Assembly (NCBI GenBank): GCA_003439945.1
Contig: QVRM01001449.1
Span: forward strand, 186,001-250,000
DNA: 64,000 nucleotides
DNA from: Dermanyssus gallinae
Taxonomy: Eukaryota; Arthropoda; Arachnida; Mesostigmata; Dermanyssidae
Direction: 5' to 3'
The notes beneath the pieces are model-generated. The model had not been told where the DNA came from, ran no database searches, and was given only the letters and a program-made list of their open reading frames with translations. Below, piece by piece: positions 46,797 to 60,219 of the stretch (its first letter is position 1; each line of letters starts with the position of its first letter). A program made the position numbers and the translations under genes.

Positions 46797-47894
46797 GCCC
46801 ATTTCAAACGACGTATGTGGCCGAAATGCCTTTGCAGAGTACTCGTCTATCGGAGACTGCCGACGTTAGCGAGTGTGGTGAGGGCCGACTTTTAATTTTA
46901 AGTGTGGTGAGTGAAAGCCGATCATGTGACAGTGAGTTCAGTCCCGCATAAACATGCATTGCAAAAATCACTCAAATTCAGATCTCGACCACGCCGCGTG
47001 TATCCTTTTTTTTTTTTTGTCAATGAGCATGAACGTGTGTGTATGCGTGTGAACGTGTATTTTCGACCGGCAAACACAATACAAATACTAACAAGAGTTA
47101 ATATGAAAAATAATACTAATAGCTCAGGCTCGCGCACCTTGACCCTCACCATACATACAAATGCTGATATTCAAAATGGCTCGCCAAAAATCCTGGCCCG
47201 GGCGGGCAGCGTCGCCTTTTAACATGGGCTTGTAGGCAGCTTTCTCGTTGACGACCGCAGGTCGGCCGGAACCGGGGTTGAATGGGTAGGCGGCGGCAAT
47301 CGTCATCGCCGGTCAAGTCAACATTCGATCGTTCGGTCGTTGTTGTGGGATAGGTCACATTTGCGACTCAACATTACTGCTGGGCCTGCAACAATACCTT
47401 TGACCTGGCTGTTTCAACGTCACGTCGTTACGTAATCACACAAAGGTTGCCAAACATCCCGCTTGCCTCAACAATGTGCAGCATCTAAACGCGTAGTCGA
47501 ACGAAAAATAATACCAGCGGTGAGACCATCATAAATACCAACAACAACAACAACAACAGTAGCAACAATGACAACAAAGCTAAACTACAAACGAATACAG
47601 CAATGGCGGCGGACGCAGTCAAGCACACAACCGCATCCAAATCAGAACGGACCATATTTAGTGACATTGGTCGGTGAATAACGGTCACTTTCGACTTCCG
47701 ATTCCTGTGACTGCTTGACCGCCTGCCTGATGGTGATGCTTCTGCTGCTGCTGCTGTTGATGACGATACTGATGCAGTGGGTGAGAATTTCTGGCTTAAT
47801 TTTTGCTCTAATTATACATATTCAGAGAGATGAAGCAGGCGAAACGCGTCTCTGACAAGAATCATAACACACGACTCAAAATACGAATTGGAGT

Positions 47895-47902
47895 AACAAT
47901 AG

Positions 47903-47934
<32 letters not shown>

Positions 47935-47952
47935 GCAACAATAACAATACTA
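47895..47952 (+). repeat. (CAA)n triplet tract
   Basis: CAA units with a GCA interruption, grading into AAT units. Confidence 0.9.
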
Positions 47953-48485
47953 ATAAGAGCAGTATTTAACGATCGAACTGACAACAGGGGTTAGGGTGTG
48001 GCATGTGGTATGCGTATGCACCGTACGGCGAGCGGAGCGGACCGGAAAGAAGACATGGTGCTCTCGCATGAGACGATACACAGGGGAAGGAGGAGGAGGA
48101 GGAGTACTCGAGAAGGATTTGTTCCTGTTTTTTTGTTCCGATGATGGTGTTGGTGGTCGGTCGCGTCGACGCGACGCGACGCGACGAGGTGAAGATGGCC
48201 GAGGTCCGTCGTTCGGGGGCGGCGAACAGCGGACGAAACCGTGTACAAAGAGCCGTCGCATACACTTTGACACAGCTCTCTGCCAGCCAAGCAGGCAAGC
48301 AAGCAAGAAAGCGCACCCGTGCACACATCGCTCGCCCTAGCCAAACAGACACACAGGCTGTAGAGTAGAAGCAGTATTAGCGGTAGAAGTACGCGTAGTA
48401 CTAGTAGGAGTAACTCGATGGAGATAAAGATGGAGATAATGATGACGATGATGTTGATGAGGATGAGAATGACATCAATAATGCG

Positions 48486-48640
48486 GCGACGACGACGACG
48501 ACGACGACGATGATGATGCTGCTGCTTATGATTAATATAATAATATTAATAATTATTATTATTACTACTACTACTACTATTTTTTATGACTATTTTATTC
48601 GTATTATTATTATTATTGTTATTGTTATTATTACTATGAC
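48486..48640 (+). repeat. (GAC)n-(GAT)n then (ATT)n triplet tract
   Basis: About eleven GAC/GAT units at 48486-48519, then ATT/ACT units to about 48640. Confidence 0.85.
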
Positions 48641-49194
48641 GCTGAGAGTGTGTAGTATGGATGAAAACAGGCGAAAGACTGAGCGCAAACTCGGCCGGTT
48701 CTAAAGGCCGGTGTTTGGTGACGGCGGCAGCAGCAACAACAGCAGGAATGGCAGCCACAGATCGAGCTGAAGAAGCATGGAGCAGCACAAATCGCCTACT
48801 GCTGATCGATCGGCTGGCCGAAAACTAGAGCTGTAAGAAGGTCAACTCAAGGTCAACGACGACCCCGTTCTACCCACGGGATCCACCCACCGAGAATGGT
48901 GGTGCCGCGAACTCCATGATGGTGTTGGTGTGCTGAGGATGGCTGCTGACCTCCTCAGCTGGATCTTCTTATGTTCCACCTGCACCTTACCTCTCTCTCT
49001 CCCTCTCTCTTTCGGGCTCGCCTCCCTCTTGCTGACTGGGTCGCTCACTCGCCTACGGCTAATGCCCTCCAACATGTATGCTGATTGATATAATGACGAA
49101 TGATGATGATGATGGTAAGGGTACTATTGGAAAGAATATTAATACCAGAAAAGAGATATGAATAAGAACGACGACACACACGTGGTACGACAAT

Positions 49195-49400
49195 AATAAT
49201 ACTAATAATAATAAGACAGTAATAACAATAAGAAAAATAGCTAAACGTAATTGCAATGCTGCGGGTAACGATGACACGATGCAGGCGAGCAAAAAGACAA
49301 AATGATTATGCCGACGATAACGCTTACTATTATTATTATTATTTGTTGTTGTATTCTTATTGCTATTAGTATTATTATTGTTATAATTAATATTAGTAGT
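49195..49400 (+). repeat. ATA/ATT triplet patches
   Basis: AAT units at about 49195-49235 and ATT units at about 49328-49400, with unique DNA between. Confidence 0.75.
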
Positions 49401-50606
49401 AGCACTACTACTGTGACGGTAGCACCGACGGCTATGGCGTCGAACACAATTGTAACGGCAATTACTACTAAGAAAATGGGAACGAACGGGTAACTAACGA
49501 AACGAATTAGCTAATACCAGCAACTATAGAACGAAGAAGAAAATCGCTATATTTGCGGGTTCGCGCCGATGATAACGCTGACGTGAGAATAATGTGAATG
49601 AGACCGATGATTATGATGACGATGATGACGACGACGACGACAACAAATTTAGGCGGAGTATGATGCATGCAATGACCATACGACGTAGTGCCAGACAGAT
49701 TCCAGAAGCCAAGTTGAATCGCTCGAAGCCACGCGATTACACATCGCCCCGACAAAGAAGACAATAATGCACCTAACTGGGCGTTAGACTTTTGCAAAAG
49801 TAACACTACAAAACACAACAGCAAACACATAATCATCCACGAAAACAAGAACAGCAACAACAACAACAACAATAACAACAGCACATGATGAAATACGGGG
49901 AGTCAACACGAGGGCGATAGCAGAAGCAGCAGCAGTTATGCCAACCGACACAAGAGTCAGCTCGTGGGTGTACAGCAGTTGGGGGCAACTTACTTACGGG
50001 GAATGAGGAATAATATGCTTATGGACGTGTTATTATTTGCTTCTATGAATGTGTGCATGCAAGCGAATGAGTGACGAAATGAGTAAACTGTGAGTATATG
50101 TGAATGGGCGTGTGTCTGTGTGTGTGTGTGTGTGCTTCTGTGGGATCGGGTGTTTGAGGATTGGATCTGCGAGATCAGCATCATGTCTTCAGGCGAGGCG
50201 TGGGTGGCTACGTGCGCATCTCTGATTGGATGACGACGTGTGGACAACGACGACGACGAAGTTTCAAAAAAAAAGTCCACTGAGTTAGTGACTCAAATTC
50301 TCGACGACCCTTGCTAATGATGATTAATTCGCTGACACTCATGATAGTGAGACGGATGCGATCATACAGACACTTATGACAAGAAGGCTGATTACTCGCA
50401 TGGAGAAGGAATATGGTGACAACCCGATCATTATGGTGAGGTTTCTGTCGTCGTGACGACGACGAGCACGCAGACCGAACTTTACGATGCTGATGACGAC
50501 GGTGATGATAATGATTCGAATGTTTTACTACGATGTATCGGAATTTCACGAACGGATTATGTTGATGAGATCGTGATCGTGCCATGAACACATGAGCATG
50601 GATTGG

Positions 50607-50637
<31 letters not shown>
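50607..50637 (+). repeat. (TTGA)n tetranucleotide tract
   Basis: About 7.7 perfect TTGA units. Confidence 0.95.
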
Positions 50638-50638
<1 letters not shown>

Positions 50639-50775
50639 AAGTCGTTTAGTATGTCGACGGCGACGTAGAGTATGGCTGGTGGAAAGTAGACGGCAAGGCC
50701 ACGCCAATGGCATGCAGAAGAAAAAACTCGCACAGGTCTGTCGGGCGACAAGTTAGCCTCGGCTGTCCGCTAAAT

Positions 50776-50795
50776 GCCCGCTAAATTTAGCGGGC
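50776..50795. promoter_or_regulatory. 20-bp perfect palindrome
   Basis: The core cccgctaaatttagcggg is extended by a complementary g and c at its edges. A partial direct copy (ccgctaaat) lies just upstream at 50767-50775. It is suited to a dimeric DNA-binding protein or a cruciform; no function is known. Confidence 0.5.
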
Positions 50796-53344
50796 TGTGC
50801 GCCGCCAGACCCGGAGCGGCCAAACTACGGCTGGCGCGGGTCGGAACGGACCGGAGGAGTGCCGTTAACTAGGTAATCGAGTCCGGCAGGACACCCTGTT
50901 GCCGTTTACCGCTGGCATCATCGCCGCTACCACCACCACCACCGCTGCTGCCGGGAACGAGGTGGTGCGCAGGATCACTGCCACAACTGCCGAAATACTA
51001 CTATACCAATGAACGATAGCGAGAGCGAACAACGTAGAAAAGAGCTCTGCGTCATTGCTAACGGCAGTATACCATTGTGAACCTATTTAAGTAAATTCAA
51101 AATTCAATCAATTCCGTACAGCAGCTGACTGCGGCTAGGCGCATTTAGCATCCGCAGCAACGAATACAGCAAAAACAATACCACCACTGCTACGAACTGT
51201 TATGATGATGTTGACGACGACGACGACCACAACAACAACAACTACTACTCGGAACGCCGCTATCGACGCATTTGAGTAGAAACCACAGATGTGAGCATGC
51301 AAATACCGACAGGAAAAGCTGACGATTATGACCATAGATATGGAGTACGGTAATGAACCGAGAGCGAGAGAGAGTGTGTGCGAGAGAAACAACACCGAGA
51401 GGGGGCGAGAGAGAGAGCGAGAGAAGGAAAGTACATCGAAAGGCAAAAATAGGAAAAGCAAGCTAGGGCACCAGCAACAGCAGCAGAAGCAGCATCAGGG
51501 GAAGAAGCTATGTTGACACCTCCCGCGTTGATGCCGCTGTTGTTGCTGAGGCCTTGTTGAGCTGCTGCTGCTGCCGCTGCCGCAGTTGGGGTATAGACTT
51601 GCGAATGAGAGTACAGCATTCCACTACCGCCTACTTATTCACGTACTTACAACACTTATTACTAGCAGAACGGCGCGCTAACGAGCAGTTGCAGCCGAAA
51701 GGAAAGAAAGAAAAAGTAGTGGAAAGTAACAACACAGAGCAGCATTAGAGAGAGACAGAGAGAAAGGGGGCTCTGCTATAGCCAAAAACTGTTGCACGGG
51801 TGCGAAACATCACAACCACAGCACCAACGACAACAGTAGTTGCTGTATGTATACAATACATGAAGGAAGAATGCATGTTTGGCGACATGGCAAGCAAACT
51901 GCTGATGATGATGGAAGGATACAGAGATGGGGGGAGGAGGGGGTGCGGGCGGGGTAATCCGTACACAAAATGATATGGAATGTGGGGCGAGCGAGTTCGT
52001 TCGTCGCGCTAATGATGATGGTTTGTGATGAACGTGAAGCTGGTGGTGGTGGATTGATAATGCTTTCCCCCTGCTAGTGTCGCTGCTGCTGCTGCCGCTG
52101 CTGCTGTTGCTGAGGCTAGAAGAAGGTCATGATGGTCACCTTAATGACGCGCTCGGGTGAAATGAATGGTAATGATGATGATGATGATGATGATAATGAG
52201 ATTGGTGGTCCGCCGTAACTATGATCACCTCTGTTAGTCGTATAGATGACCTCACAAGTTGTCCGTGTGGTGGTGTTGGTGGGCGGAGACACGCGTTGAC
52301 TCATCATGATGATGATGATGACGACGACGCGCTCACTTACGGCCCTAGTTATCCCCCCATCAAACGAAATGGTGAATAATGATAAATTGCCGGAATTTCA
52401 CTTCATTGCGTAGCACACCAGCGTCACCACCGGCGGCCATTGCCACCACACTCATCATCGTCTCATAGTACATACTGTCATAAAATAAATGAATATAACA
52501 ATAATAATCGTATATAGTATAAACGAATTAACAAACAATTGATTGAAGTTAATGGAAACGGATCTGTCAGCGAGAGAGAGAGAGAGAGAGCGAGAGAGAC
52601 CGTTTTGTACTACTACTCCAGATGTGCATCAATCGTCAGCCCACATACATAGCCGCCCAACGTTTGGTCTTTTACGCATAGGAAATTGGGTAGCAGCAGC
52701 AGCAACACCAAGGGCAACAATAAAAGCAACCGCAAGAACTACAAGACACAAGTGAAACAGCATCACAATCACGCGCCCGCCCACCTGTACACACATTAGG
52801 AGACAATGACAATGATCCATGCTTGCTGCAAAAGCCAAGAAATTGGCCATGCAAACTCACCCGAAATCGCTGGAGCACTACGCAACGGCGAGAACAGTTA
52901 CGAGCACCATAACAGCAGCAGCAGCAGCAGCAACAGCCACAAAAAAAACAACCACGACAAGCGGCGACAAGGACCGATGATAAACAGACGACAAATAATG
53001 CGCGCTAACACAATTGTAAGAATTAAACACCAATAGTGATAAATAAGGTAACGATGAAAAGCTAACGACTGGCTAAGCCATGCAAGCAACATGCGACCCG
53101 ATAGCCTTTTGTCGTCCGTCACTCCGTCTGGGTGCGTGGACGCGTGGTCAGGCAACGGAAAAACTGTTTACTGGTACAGGCATGACCTCGGAGAGCGCAA
53201 TCTCCAACGGGACACATTTACACACAGCTATCTACTACTGAGATGAACACACTATACCTGTACCCACAAAGGTCCGACTGACTGCATTGCTGACGTTGCA
53301 ACAACAGGGCGCTGCTTCATTGCCTTTCGTAACAAACACGTCAA

Positions 53345-53535
53345 TACATGAACAACAACAAAAATAACAGCAAGAACAATAATAACGACAACAACAACAA
53401 CAATACCCGCAATCAGGAAGCACAACCGCAATAATCACAATTAACTATAACAGGCAAGTACTATCTAACAACTGCGGCAGCAGCAGCAACAACAACAACA
53501 ATAACAATAACAACAACACAATCCACAACAATAAA
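53345..53535 (+). repeat. (AAC)n and (CAG)n triplet patches
   Basis: AAC units at about 53350-53405, then CAG passing into AAC/AAT units at 53471-53535. Confidence 0.85.
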
Positions 53536-54209
53536 TAAATGAATGTAAACAATCAACTAAATTTACGCTTCTGCTGGCACTAGACTGCTGGCACGACGAG
53601 AACGACACCAAGAACGGCAGCAACGAATTCGTATGTTACAAAACTCGACCGAATGTTGCGAATAATAATAATAATAATAATAATGTTTGTGCCACATACC
53701 ATGCCTGTCTGTTCCAAAGAGGCGAACGTACTGACGAAAGACGAGCAAACGCAAGCAAGCATAAGACTGCCAAAATAGCTCGAACTACCTTGCTGCTTGC
53801 GGCGCCAAAATGCGAATGCCATACATTCGTCTGGCTCACCGGTCAGGGCCTGAGTTTTTGTCTGAGTGTTTGTCCTGTCTTTTCTCAGTCGATTGCCGAC
53901 AGTCGAATTACTCGGTCTCTGGCTAACTAACCATCACCATCATGATCATCATCACCATCATCATAATCTGATTCGTCATCGATCAACGAGCGCTATATTC
54001 GATGAGTGGTGATGAAATTTATGCGCATTCATTGATCACGAAACATTGATTGGTTTACGAGTCAACAAACTTTAAGGCTAAACTATATAATCAAATTATT
54101 ATTACAACAACAACAACAGCAACGGAAACAACAGTAACAAGAATTGTAACAATAAAAGCCATCAAAATATAAGACGAATGGTTACGAATTATTGTTAAGT
54201 CGAATTACG

Positions 54210-54265
54210 ACTAATAATAATAAGAATAATAGTAAGAATAATGCTAATAATAATAATAAGAATGT
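54210..54265 (+). repeat. (AAT)n/(AAG)n triplet tract
   Basis: AAT units with AAG and AGT interruptions; a related AAG run lies at about 54391-54418. Confidence 0.8.
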
Positions 54266-55188
54266 CGGGTCTCGCTCAGTCAGCGTACGGAGCGCGGCGG
54301 CCAATGCGAGTAGCTCCGAGATGCTAAATGGGTGAGTGTCCGCCCGCGCCATTGTCGCAGAACACACTCTGCTCGAATCTCTACCAAACACGAAGAAGAA
54401 GAACAAGAAGAACAAGAAAGGACAGAGACGGAAAAACGAAAGAAAGGCACTATAAATACTACGAGGCCATTAATTCTAGTTGAAGTACGCATATGAGCAG
54501 ATATCTCTTAAAGCCCTATTCGTTTCTGTAGGAAAACCTTATAATAGAGTTTATAGTAGGCATCGAATGGAATAAACCTTTAAATAAAACCGTTTTACGT
54601 CATTGTAAAAAAAAAATACAGTTGTGTTGTCAATTGTGGTTGCTGGTCCTGGTGTTTGGGGTCGCTCGAGGTCCTCATGGAGTAGTAGGTAGGCGAAGAA
54701 CGTCGGCCATGTCGCAGCCGAACGCGCCATGACCGACCAAGACGCCGACATTTCAAAATAAGAGACTAAAGCTAAAATAGGCTTATAGTAGCGGCAACGT
54801 ACAATTGTCCGCCAGTCTGCGCGCGTGTAACTCCGAAACAGTTGCTATATCAGGGTACCACTACAGACATAGTAAGTATGCCTAGCCACGAGTTAACCAA
54901 CTAGATGTTGACACGACTACTACTACTACTACTACTACTGCTCTTAGTATTACGATAGGAACAGTATTCGTAGCACAAGTCGGGCATGCGGTCTGTCTTT
55001 TCTGTGACGAAACACGTGAGCAATAAACATCGCGACGCCAGTAATAGTAACGCGGCCGTCGTCAATTTTTCTCACCAGTGATCCTCACTCATTCTGCTTC
55101 TGCGACGCGAGCCCGCCTTTCTGGCGTTCGCACAGCTTTTCCTTGGACAGATCCCGCTCCAGTCTACCGCCGCGTATGCACCACAGCT

Positions 55189-55258
55189 GCAGTACAGCGT
55201 ATATTCCAACTGCATTTGGCACAGCAGTACAGCGTATATTCTAATTGCATTTGCCAGA
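55189..55258 (+). repeat. 35-bp unit in tandem, two copies
   Basis: A unit beginning gcagtacagcgtatattc starts at 55189 and again at 55224, with only a few differences between copies over the first 33 or so positions. Confidence 0.75.
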
Positions 55259-57033
55259 GCTACCTTTGGATGTCTGAGTAAAGTGAGCCTATAAGTATTT
55301 GCTGTGTACTCTTAAGTACTGGTAGAGCGCTGTCAGAGAACCAAATTGCATCGTCGTAATTGTAGGCATTATGATTATTATTATTAGCTGGCATGATAGC
55401 TGATAGCAATAGGGGTAGCACTATCTAGTGCTAGTTGCCTAGCAGATGACTTTAACTAGCGACACACACGTAGGTGAACCCCGGCGAGCGCATCTGGGGG
55501 CAATGGGGAACACAGCACGACGACGACGACAACAACAACAACGAGTCTGGTTCTTTTGCCCATGTACGGACGTGTCTCGTGGGGCTGCTCTCGTAGCCAG
55601 ACCGGCGGCGCAGAGCCCGGGCTAATCGGGCCGCCCTACTGTCAACCCCAGCAAGCCGGGCTGGCCATTGCCGATAGTGGCGGCGATCCACTCATACAGA
55701 AAGATTTGCCGTGTCCGCCCTCGTTGTCTCTGCCTCGTATCGGTGCCTTGCCAGCCACTCCTTCCCCTGCCCCTCCCCACTACCCCAATACCCCACTTCC
55801 CCTTCTTTTCTTGCACTCCCTATCCTCCAACCCCCGTGCGGCTCTTCGAAACCGTGTCGGCGTCAGGACATGCGCCGCGCCTTCTACTTGTGCGTAGAAG
55901 AGGAGTATTTTATGATAGGGAATTAACGGCTGGGCGATATCTCGTTATTACGACCAGCGCGAACGCTGTGGCGGTAACGGCACCAGCGACACCTTATAAA
56001 TGTCAGGAAATTCGCCCGCCCGCCGCCTGCCTGGCCGCCGGTGCCCATGTCGTCAGCTCGTCCGGTAATTCGGCGGTCCGGTGGTTCGCGCGTTTGTGGT
56101 TCGTTCGCGCGTCGCGCCCTAACAGCCACAGCCGGAGCCATGATTGTGTCATGGGTAATGTAGGATGTGCAAAGGCTCGTGCATCTAAAAATAGGGTTCG
56201 ATACCTTAAATAGATACTTGGACAGGCTATAGGATAGAGAAAGGACGGAAACCGGTCGGACGCATTGGCGGTCTTTACATTTTCTCGCCCAGTGGGATGG
56301 ATTCTAAAGGGGGGGGCGAGAAAAGTGATCGTTGCTATGGAGACGTAGATATACAATGTGTGAGAGAAAAATAAACCGGTTTGAATTTGCCGTTGCATTC
56401 AAGGGTGGTCGTCCGGGGGGGGGAGCGAACTTTCTGTGATCCTTCTCTACTAAGTGGTGGTGTTGAACGGACGACGCTAGCGTGAGGCCAATGAGAGCTA
56501 CGGATCGGCCAACAGGCATCCGAAGAAAAGGAAGAAGAGGTAGAGGAAGGAGAAGGTGAAGAGACACGAGATACGTACGATGTCCGTGCTGGTCATGCGA
56601 GCGCACTTATGTACGCACGTATTATGTGCATGTATATATATATATATATATATGCGCACACACGTCAATTGTTGTGCGTGCCGCACGACCGCCAACGGAC
56701 AGGGAGGCACAGCCTACTTCTGCAAGAAGGTAGTACTTCTGCAAGGGGCATACATGCCGACCGACCGACGGATCGATAGCTGGATAGATTAATGGACGGA
56801 TGATAAGTGGATGTATACAAAGATATGTGGATAGATGGCTTGCGAGTGCAGAAACGGGAAGATCATATACAAGTCGGTCGAGGAGGAGCTGAGCTGGGCT
56901 GGGGGGGCTAAACTGGGCTCCGACTGGTCTAGGCTGGGAATAAGGTTGCTGAGGTCACCACTGCAGGGATTATCTTAGTTCGATCGGCACTTCTACTGTT
57001 GCTGCCGTTGCTGCTGCTGCTGGCCGCCTATCT

Positions 57034-57103
57034 TGTCGTCTTCGTCGTTGTTGTTGTTGTTGTTGTTGTTGTTGTCGTCGTTGTCGTTGTTGTTATTGTT
57101 GTA
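57034..57103 (+). repeat. (GTT)n/(GTC)n triplet tract
   Basis: GTT units with GTC and ATT interruptions; a separate (GTC)n run lies at about 57217-57240. Confidence 0.9.
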
Positions 57104-57339
57104 GTCGGCGGGGGCAAGGCCAGCATGCGGGCGGGCGGATGCCTGTTACGCTCAGCAACGTAACCTTCCAGTCGACGGCAGACCGACGCTCATCGGACAG
57201 AAGGGCAAGCAGGTGCGTCGTCGTCGTCGTCGTCGTTGTAGACGACGTCTTCTCAGTGGCTGCGGTTCGTACCCATGATTCTTATCTTCGTTCAACCTAG
57301 TTTTCCCTCCTTTCTTCCGTACTACCTCGTCCTTCTCTT

Positions 57340-57367
57340 CTTCCCCTTCTTCTTCTTCTTCTTCATC
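57340..57367 (+). repeat. (CTT)n pyrimidine tract
   Basis: CTT/TTC units within a longer C/T-rich stretch (about 57305-57370). Confidence 0.85.
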
Positions 57368-60219
57368 TAATCGGTTGTATTACCGGCGCCGTGCCGACGA
57401 GTCACGCCATGCGGATCGTCCACCGGTGCGATTTCGTCGTAACGTTCGAGCTCCGAGCAGCCCCGTACAGCTGGCACACACAGGCTCCGGCTAGGTCAGC
57501 GAGAGTCGACGTAGCAAAGCGCCAGTGCAGAGCGCCGCCGTCTATGGCTACTTGCTCCAGCCAGGTAGCAGGCCTGAGACAGGCAGAGTCGCTCGTCGTC
57601 AACAAGCGCCGGGGGTAAGAAACGACCATTATCATCATCATCATCATCGCTGCCGGCTGCTGCTGCTGCTGAAGTACATACCGTTTGTTCGGCTATCTCA
57701 CGAATAGTACGAACAGTCTTTTAGTGGTAGTGGCAGCAGCAACAGCAGCAGCAGCAGCAGGAGTTGTACTAGCAGTCGTTGTGGTAATGCTGGCTGTAGT
57801 AATGGCGGCGACGCAACGCAAGACTCCACCCTGGAGTACAACCGACTGGTTGGCGAAATTCAATGAAATGTGGAGTTATTTTTTGCCATAGTCAGTTATG
57901 GTATAGCGTGCCTCCGGCGGAATACGAAAAACACTCTACGGAGAATAGGTTGCGTCGGCGAACGTACGCCCCCTTCTTCCGTGTCCTCCCGTCACCCCCT
58001 ACTCGTGCCTTCCCGTCACCCTCCGTCGTCCCCCGTCACCCCCACCCCCCACCCTCAGTCTATTCGGTTGCCCGGGTCAAGTTGATGCTAGCGGGTCAAA
58101 CAGCGTCTAACATTTGTTCACGATATACAACCTACCACACGATGTAGTGGAAGTAATTGAAATTCTAAGAGATATTAGATTTCAAATTAAATCTGTGTTT
58201 TGAAAGATTACTCATTCTGCCGTTTAATTTTGAAATGAATTAACAAAATAATGCATCATCTGCTACGTAGGTGAATTCACCAAGCACCACAAGAACTTTT
58301 TTTTTTATAATGAGGCACGGTATCACACGTTAGGGCGATTTTGTAGCTAGAGTTTCGTAGAAGAGTCAAGGCACATTGGCGTCCTTGGACGGTTTAGTAA
58401 ACTCTGTGACAACTGAGATTGCAAATACATCGGAAGGCTTGTTGAATCTTGTAGCAAATTGTCGTTAGACAATAGGCACCTAGACACTCTGTGTAATGTA
58501 GACAAAAAAGCAGTTTTCCTTTTATCGTCACTCTGTCTTAGTTGTCCAACAGGAAACAGCTGTCGTTAAACTTAAGGGTAACAGAGATGAGAAAGTATGC
58601 ATTCAATAATGGCTCTTGGTCACTAATGTTTGGTGTCTTGCTTCACGTTAGCTGTTGTCGCGTTTTATTACTCAATCACGACGTCCCACTTACTTAATTG
58701 GGTAGAATAAAGCCACTAGTTTAAGTTAATAAACTCTCCGCTGAGCGACGTGCCGCCAAATATGTGTCTGCAGTGTAATAACTCAATCGAGGTTCCACAT
58801 TTGCACACATAGAATCGCGTTGCTAATCAGGCCATGCAAATATCGATTGCAATATGTTTAATAAGTGTCACCCAAGGTAACCTCAACACGTTCTAGCTCC
58901 GACCTGTGGAGAATGCAGACTTAGCACCGCGGGTGGCAGGATCTTTGCGAAACACTGAGCAGCCGCCGCCAAGGAAAAGCTCAGTGGAGCACAAGGTCTT
59001 TTCCGATGCCAAGCTTCTTCGATATGCAAATACTGTAAGACAATGTTCGGACTAGTTGTGGACTATACTGTTGGGGGAGGTGTGCCATAGTAAACAGAAT
59101 GCATGATAGCAGAGTGTATGATTTACGGAGTTTAGTAGGTAGTAAGTAGTATGTCGATTTCCCTGCGTAGAAAGTCGCCAAACCTCTGAGAGCCTCCTGT
59201 TCCCCTAAAATATTCTGCCAACGTTTATGTGTCACATGACTTAGTATTATTATAGCACTCACTACAGCTGCCGCTGCGCTGTACTGGGGTACGCACTTCT
59301 CGACGGCTTTCTCCACTGTCATTAGCTATCATTATCATGGTCAACAGCGGATAAAAAACAATGGTCTCTAGGTAGACGTTTTCATTATGCAATGTATGCA
59401 GAACGTAACGTGTTTTTCGACATCATCCCTTACGCGCCATTTAGACGTGGAATCGACCAATTTAGCAGGAATGCCCCGATCGAAAGCGATTTCTTTCCAG
59501 AAATTTTCGGAAAAGCTTTATTTGCAGGCCGAACGAGCACTATCAACTTCTACTGTAGGACTCTCGCCCTAAGGGGTGCGGCCTCGTTCGACTCAGAATT
59601 GCTTAATATTACTTGGAGACCATGAGGAGGGAGTCTTTTACTACGATCTGCTCATGAATCTCTCCGTAAGCTTGTTTCAGGAACCGGGGGTGCGTCAAAA
59701 CCCTACGAAGGACCTGGCTGCATGTTACCCCTTACTATACCTTCTCTCGGCCACTCTTCGCAACCTTCAATTCGGGCTCTTCGGCTTCTCCCTCATAAGG
59801 GCGTCTAGGTAAGCTGCACCCAGGGACCAAGCAGTAGGCTTCGATCATGCGAGCTGCGATGCTATCGGTGCGGCGGCCGGTAACCGCAAACTTCGATGAC
59901 TGACGACTCCGATGCTGTCGGCGAGTACTACTGCATTGGGCTACTACGGAGATACTACATATGATATAGAACTCCAGTATAAGGCGACAGTGTGGTCGAC
60001 GTCATCAGGCTGACCCGACGCGCATTAGATGCATGCATCTACGCCCTCTAAATAGTGACCATGTAGTGCTGGCATTGCTCGTGCTCCCTAAAAATCTGAT
60101 TTGCAAAGCAGGTGAGATCCCTCTGTCCGGGCCTGTCGTACCGCCGGCCTGTAGATCAGATGTAAACGTGTCTCCGGCGAGGAATACGCCTGTCCGCCGT
60201 TTCGACCCATCATTCACAT

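Larger units (their letters stand above)
37206..54450. other. Microsatellite-rich, gene-poor block
   Basis: Besides the small candidate frame at 42391-42672, I see no recognisable product. The block carries many short (CAA/AAC)n tracts on the plus strand, GAT and ATT triplets, GA dinucleotides and tetranucleotides. Frames such as poly-Val, poly-Leu or poly-Asn here are repeat artefacts. Confidence 0.55.
54451..60219. other. Mostly unique DNA without a recognised gene
   Basis: Holds (CTA)n at about 54917-54940, a 35-bp tandem duplication near 55.2 kb, a (TA)n run near 56632-56653, triplet arrays at 57.0-57.8 kb and an A/T-richer stretch at 58.1-59.3 kb. GC-rich frames at 55.5-56.2 kb are proline-rich and match no family. 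Confidence 0.5.

Noticed and set aside
58838..58852. A third ATGCAAAT octamer
   Set aside because: One or two copies are expected by chance in 64 kb counting both strands; only the tandem pair near 39.4 kb is worth noting.
59387..59812. Overlapping plus-strand frames near 59.4-59.8 kb, considered as transposon coding
   Set aside because: No motif of any transposase or polymerase could be found in any frame.
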